From positions 372,001 to 436,000 of the forward strand of contig NZ_CP046072.1 of the NCBI RefSeq assembly GCF_017357825.1: a DNA stretch of 64,000 nt, written 5' to 3'. Position numbers and translations under genes: made by a program. A model generated the notes under the pieces. It made no database searches. It saw only the letters and a program-made list of their open reading frames with translations, and was not told the origin of the DNA. Below are positions 60,218 through 64,000 of the stretch, one piece after another. Every line of letters starts with the position of its first letter. Within the stretch, counting starts at the first letter, position 1. This stretch comes from Sulfurimonas aquatica (lineage in GTDB: Bacteria > Campylobacterota > Campylobacteria > Campylobacterales > Sulfurimonadaceae).

Positions 60218-62143
60218 ATGGAAAAATATTTATATATCGCACTTTTCGCACCTCTAGTAAGTTCTTTGTTTGCAGCACTTTTTACTGCTACGCCAAAGAA
60301 ACCTTTTGTAGGTATAGTTGCAAGTTTACTTATATTTACAGCATTTGTAAGTAGTTCAATCCTTTTAACGCACATCTTAGGTGGGGGAGATATTGTACAT
60401 GTTGAGTTAATGACTTGGATGGCAACTGGTAATCTTTATATTCCATTTGGATTTGTAGTTGATCAGGTATCTGTAACAATGATGATGGTCGTATCTCTTG
60501 TATCGACTATAGTTCATATCTACTCTATAGGTTATATGGACCATGACACTGGATTTAACAGATTTTTCTCTTATCTTTCAGCATTCGTATTTTCAATGAT
60601 GATTCTAGTTATGAGTGATAACTTTGCTGGTCTATTTATAGGATGGGAGGGCGTTGGTCTTTGTTCTTGGTTGCTTATTGGTTTCTGGTTTCACAAAGAG
60701 AGTGCTACTTGGGCTGCAAATGAAGCGTTTATAATGAACCGTATTGCTGACCTTGGAATGTTGATCGGTATATTCTTAGTATATTGGAACACAGGTACGC
60801 TACAGTATGCTGAAGCTTTTGCTGCTATGCCTGCTTTAGATCATGAAACTCTTACATGGATGGGTATATTTCTTTTCATCGGTGCTATGGGTAAATCTGC
60901 TCAGTTTCCACTTCATACTTGGCTTGCAGATGCGATGGAAGGTCCTACTCCAGTATCAGCACTAATTCATGCAGCAACAATGGTAACTGCAGGTGTTTAT
61001 TTAGTTGTTCGCTCAAACGAGCTTTATAGCTTAATCCCTAATGTTGGATTATTTATAGCAAGTTTAGGTGCTTTTGTAGCGATTTTTGCAGCTACTATGG
61101 CCCTTGTTAATCGTGATATAAAAAGAGTTATTGCTTACTCAACACTTTCACAGTTAGGGTATATGTTTGCTGCTGCTGGTCTTGGAGCTTACTGGGTAGC
61201 ACTATTTCACCTAATGGCGCATGCTTTCTTTAAAGCACTACTATTTCTTGGTGGTGGTAATGTTATGCATGCTATGAGTAATGAACTTGACCCATTTAAA
61301 ATGGGTGGACTTGGTAAAAGCATGAAATGGTCGATGATAATGATGACACTTGCATCAGTGGCTCTTGCTGGTATATTTCCACTTGCTGGTTTCTTCTCAA
61401 AAGATTTGATTTTAGAAGTGGCATTTGTTGATCATCATTTTATTATTTATACAGTTTTATTATTTACTGCTGGTCTTACTGCATTCTATTCATTTAGAAT
61501 TATTGCACTTATTTTCCATGGAGAAGATAGACATACAGCTTTAGGTTTTCACCCTCATGAAGCATATAAGTTTATGCTTATAGCAATGAGTCCTTTATTA
61601 ATTTTAGCAATCATTGCTGGCTTTACATTGAAAGGTAGTTATTTTGAAATGGTTACACAGCTTTTACCAGGTACTGAATATCATGTACATTCAGCTACAA
61701 CATACTGGATTATGACTATAGGTACACAGTTATTTGTAATGGCATCAATTTTCTTTGCATATAAAAAATATATGAGTAAAGATATTAAAGTTCCAGATGG
61801 TACAAGTGCGATGGAAAATAGTTTTAAATATAAACTACTTATAAATCAGTACTATATTCCATATTTTTATGAAGAGTATATAGTTAAATCATATAGAGAA
61901 CTTTCAGTTATTTTTTGGAAACAGATTGATCAAAAAATTGTTGATGCAACTGTTGATGGTATAGCAGGTATTATCTATTCTACAGGTAAAAATACAAGAC
62001 AAATGCAGAGTGGAAACTTATCTACAATGCTTACATGGATGGTAGCTGGTACTGTAGCACTACTTTCGTTAGCTGTAGTTTTTGGACTAGCAGTTAAATA
62101 CTCTGATGAGATTAAAACAATCTTATCAGGCTTAGGAGTTTAA
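60218..62143 (+). CDS. nuoL: NADH-quinone oxidoreductase subunit L
   Basis: 641-residue antiporter-like pump subunit at the far end of the membrane arm. GWEGVGLCSWLLIGFW, HTWLADAMEGPTPVSALIHAATMVTAGVYL and DIKRVIAYSTLSQLGYM are the family signatures, including the lysine and glutamate of the proton channel. The long C-terminal amphipathic region and last anchoring span (about 600-630) are present. It starts five bases after nuoK. Confidence 0.96.
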   Translation: MEKYLYIALFAPLVSSLFAALFTATPKKPFVGIVASLLIFTAFVSSSILLTHILGGGDIVHVELMTWMATGNLYIPFGFVVDQVSVTMMMVVSLVSTIVHIYSIGYMDHDTGFNRFFSYLSAFVFSMMILVMSDNFAGLFIGWEGVGLCSWLLIGFWFHKESATWAANEAFIMNRIADLGMLIGIFLVYWNTGTLQYAEAFAAMPALDHETLTWMGIFLFIGAMGKSAQFPLHTWLADAMEGPTPVSALIHAATMVTAGVYLVVRSNELYSLIPNVGLFIASLGAFVAIFAATMALVNRDIKRVIAYSTLSQLGYMFAAAGLGAYWVALFHLMAHAFFKALLFLGGGNVMHAMSNELDPFKMGGLGKSMKWSMIMMTLASVALAGIFPLAGFFSKDLILEVAFVDHHFIIYTVLLFTAGLTAFYSFRIIALIFHGEDRHTALGFHPHEAYKFMLIAMSPLLILAIIAGFTLKGSYFEMVTQLLPGTEYHVHSATTYWIMTIGTQLFVMASIFFAYKKYMSKDIKVPDGTSAMENSFKYKLLINQYYIPYFYEEYIVKSYRELSVIFWKQIDQKIVDATVDGIAGIIYSTGKNTRQMQSGNLSTMLTWMVAGTVALLSLAVVFGLAVKYSDEIKTILSGLGV

Positions 62144-62146
62144 TAA

Positions 62147-63700
62147 ATGTTAGATCACATTTTATCGATTTTAATTTTCTTTCCAGCACTCGCAGGTGTG
62201 TTTGGTTTTATGATCCATAAGGATGGAATGAGAGCCTATGGTACTGCAGTTGCAGCTATTGAATTTGCTTTATCTTTATGGCTATGGTTTGCATTTGACT
62301 CAACTGTATCTGGTATGCAGTTTATGGAAAACATTCCTTTAGTTCCAGCATTTGGAATTAATTACATTTTAGGTGTAGATGGAATATCTTTATTTATTAT
62401 TATTCTTGCAGCTTTCTTTACAATGATTGGTATAGCGTCTTTAACGGATACTCCAAATGTTAAAAATATGATAATTACGCTTCTATTTTTACAGATGACT
62501 ATGATTGGCGTATTCGCAGCTCTTGATGCAATTGTATTTTATGTCTTCTGGGAACTTTCACTTGTACCAATGCTTTATATCATTGGTGCATGGGGTGGAC
62601 CTTTACGTATATATGCATCAGTTAAGTTTTTCTTATATACTTTTGCTGGTTCATTAGTAATGCTTGTTGGTATGTTATTTATGGCTTACTTCTTTTATCA
62701 AGCGACAGGTGTATGGTCATTTGCTATTCTCGACTGGTATAGATTGATTTTACCTGAGTCATTTCAGCTTTGGTTATTTGCTGCATTTTTTATTGGTTTT
62801 GCGATTAAAGTGCCAATGTTTCCATTTCATACATGGTTACCATATGCACACGGTCAAGCTCCAACAATAGGTTCAGTTATACTTGCAGCAATTCTACTTA
62901 AAATGGGTACATATGCATTTATCCGTTTTTCACTACCACTGTTTCCAGATGCATCTGTATTTTTTATGTTTCCAATAGCTATTATTGCTATTATAATGAT
63001 TATATACACTGCGATGGTTGCTTATGCACAAGAGGATGTTAAACAAGTTGTTGCTTACTCATCAGTTTCACACATGGGTGTTATCGTTCTTGGTACGTTT
63101 GCATTAAACGTTGAAGGTATTTCAGGTTCTATTTTTCTAATGATCGCTCACGGTGTTGTATCGGGTGCACTATTTTTACTAGTTGGTGTTATATATGACA
63201 GACGTCATACGAAGCTTATGAGTGAGTTTGGTGGTTTAGCGCATGTTATGCCTAGATATGCAACAATCTTTGGTCTAATGTTAATGGCTTCAGTTGGTAT
63301 GCCTCTTACGATTAACTTTGTAGGTGAGTTTTTATCTCTCTTAGGATTTTATCAGCAGTCACATATCTTAACTCTTTTAGCAGGTATTGCCATTATAGTT
63401 GGTGCTATATACATGTTAGCGGCATATAAGAAAATGTTCTTCGGAGATGTTACAAATGAGAAGAATAAAAATCTTCCTGATGTTAGTAAACGCGAATTAC
63501 TAGCACTTATTCCACTCTCTATTATTACTGTTTGGTTAGGTATTTATCCTAAGCCTATACTTGGACCAATAAATACATCAGTTGAGTCTGTAGTACAATT
63601 AATGCATAACAAAGCAACAACGCAAGAAGCTAAAAGTAGAATTCCTAGTGTAATAACGATAACTCATGGTACTCAAGCTTCAGCGAAGGAGGCACACTAA
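62147..63700 (+). CDS. nuoM: NADH-quinone oxidoreductase subunit M
   Basis: 517-residue antiporter-like subunit. FYVFWELSLVPMLYIIGAWG holds the channel glutamate, PFHTWLPYAHGQAPTIGSVILAAILLKMGTY the family core, and EDVKQVVAYSSVSHMG the central lysine region. It starts three bases after nuoL. The stop TAA shares a base with the nuoN ATG. Confidence 0.96.
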   Translation: MLDHILSILIFFPALAGVFGFMIHKDGMRAYGTAVAAIEFALSLWLWFAFDSTVSGMQFMENIPLVPAFGINYILGVDGISLFIIILAAFFTMIGIASLTDTPNVKNMIITLLFLQMTMIGVFAALDAIVFYVFWELSLVPMLYIIGAWGGPLRIYASVKFFLYTFAGSLVMLVGMLFMAYFFYQATGVWSFAILDWYRLILPESFQLWLFAAFFIGFAIKVPMFPFHTWLPYAHGQAPTIGSVILAAILLKMGTYAFIRFSLPLFPDASVFFMFPIAIIAIIMIIYTAMVAYAQEDVKQVVAYSSVSHMGVIVLGTFALNVEGISGSIFLMIAHGVVSGALFLLVGVIYDRRHTKLMSEFGGLAHVMPRYATIFGLMLMASVGMPLTINFVGEFLSLLGFYQQSHILTLLAGIAIIVGAIYMLAAYKKMFFGDVTNEKNKNLPDVSKRELLALIPLSIITVWLGIYPKPILGPINTSVESVVQLMHNKATTQEAKSRIPSVITITHGTQASAKEAH

Positions 63701-64000
63701 TGTTAAGTCCTGTAAACGTTTCTTTAGAGTCTTTAAATTTAATGACTCTAGCACCAATGCTTATTCCAATAGTTGGCGCACTTTTTATTTTAGTTATAGA
63801 TCTTTTTAAATCAAATCTTGATAGATCTCTTTATGTTATGGTAAGTATTCTCTTCTTACTTTTAGACTTTGGAGCGGTTAGTGATGCTGCAGGAGTATTT
63901 AGTAAGGATGGTATTGTTTTAGGTGTATTTGATGTAATGCTTATAGATGGTTTAGCACTTTTATCTCAGTTTATAATTGTGGGTGCTTCAATATTCTTTA
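63700..64000 (+). CDS. nuoN: NADH-quinone oxidoreductase subunit N, 5' part
   Basis: The frame opens MLSPVNVSLESLNLMTLAPM with a good SD (AAGGAGG) and runs off the window after 100 codons. Hydrophobic spans (PMLIPIVGALFILVIDLF, MVSILFLLLDF) and the later LIDGLALLSQFIIVGASIFF match the NuoN N-terminus. Its position after nuoM settles the call. Only the first part is visible. Confidence 0.9.
   Translation, partial: MLSPVNVSLESLNLMTLAPMLIPIVGALFILVIDLFKSNLDRSLYVMVSILFLLLDFGAVSDAAGVFSKDGIVLGVFDVMLIDGLALLSQFIIVGASIFF

Overview
The window comes from an AT-rich Campylobacterota (Epsilonproteobacteria) chromosome, most likely Sulfurimonas or a close relative. The strongest evidence is the complex I operon at the right end. 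It carries the group-specific small proteins in place of NuoE and NuoF. The DUF2393-like pair after hisIE, the small conserved proteins beside rsmG and the general gene style agree. I saw no tRNA, rRNA, CRISPR array or insertion sequence.

Layout. (1) 1-7.6 kb is housekeeping: a tiny membrane protein, alanine racemase (alr), rsmG with two small partners, a fatty-acid desaturase, ilvE, a prohibitin-family protein, hisIE and two paired membrane proteins. (2) 7.9-13.3 kb holds a large five-haem lipoprotein cytochrome, a TIGR01212-type radical SAM protein and purF. (3) 13.4-24.8 kb is a cell-surface block: two giant lipoproteins (1674 and about 1380 aa) built from Ig-like and carboxypeptidase-regulatory-like modules, then a lipoprotein subtilase. 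The subtilase has no prodomain of its own; a separate secreted gene directly after it looks like that missing prodomain. (4) 24.8-26.6 kb has a J-domain protein converging on an orphan DUF234 nuclease-like protein. (5) 26.6-45.8 kb is one long minus-strand surface-polysaccharide locus. It contains dTDP-L-rhamnose synthesis (rfbABCD), an ABC exporter (Wzm/Wzt), glycosyltransferases, a WbaP-like initiating transferase, and a cassette like the mycobacterial polyprenyl-phosphate-D-arabinose pathway (UbiA, DprE1, DprE2, GtrA and an AftB-like GT-C enzyme). The HAD phosphatase in that cassette is broken. (6) 45.9-50.7 kb has a lipoprotein, nfo, a FadL-type porin, an AAA ATPase and a small membrane protein. 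(7) 51.1-64 kb is the nuoABCD-E'-F'-GHIJKLMN operon, with nuoN running off the end.

How the genes work together. The polysaccharide locus should make a rhamnose-containing glycan on a lipid carrier at the inner face of the membrane and export it through Wzm/Wzt. The arabinose cassette would supply polyprenyl-phosphoryl-D-arabinofuranose to a GT-C enzyme working on the periplasmic side. The surface block suggests large secreted proteins plus a protease controlled by its own separately encoded prodomain. Complex I here lacks the NADH-binding module and must take electrons from a non-NADH donor, as reported for Campylobacter and Helicobacter.

Start codons were moved downstream of the longest reading frame where a Shine-Dalgarno (SD) sequence, signal peptide or family N-terminus argued for it. 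Several genes (purF, the desaturase, the 1674-aa lipoprotein, the AAA ATPase) appear to use TTG. At least four genes appear leaderless, with a -10 box 6-7 nt before ATG and no SD.
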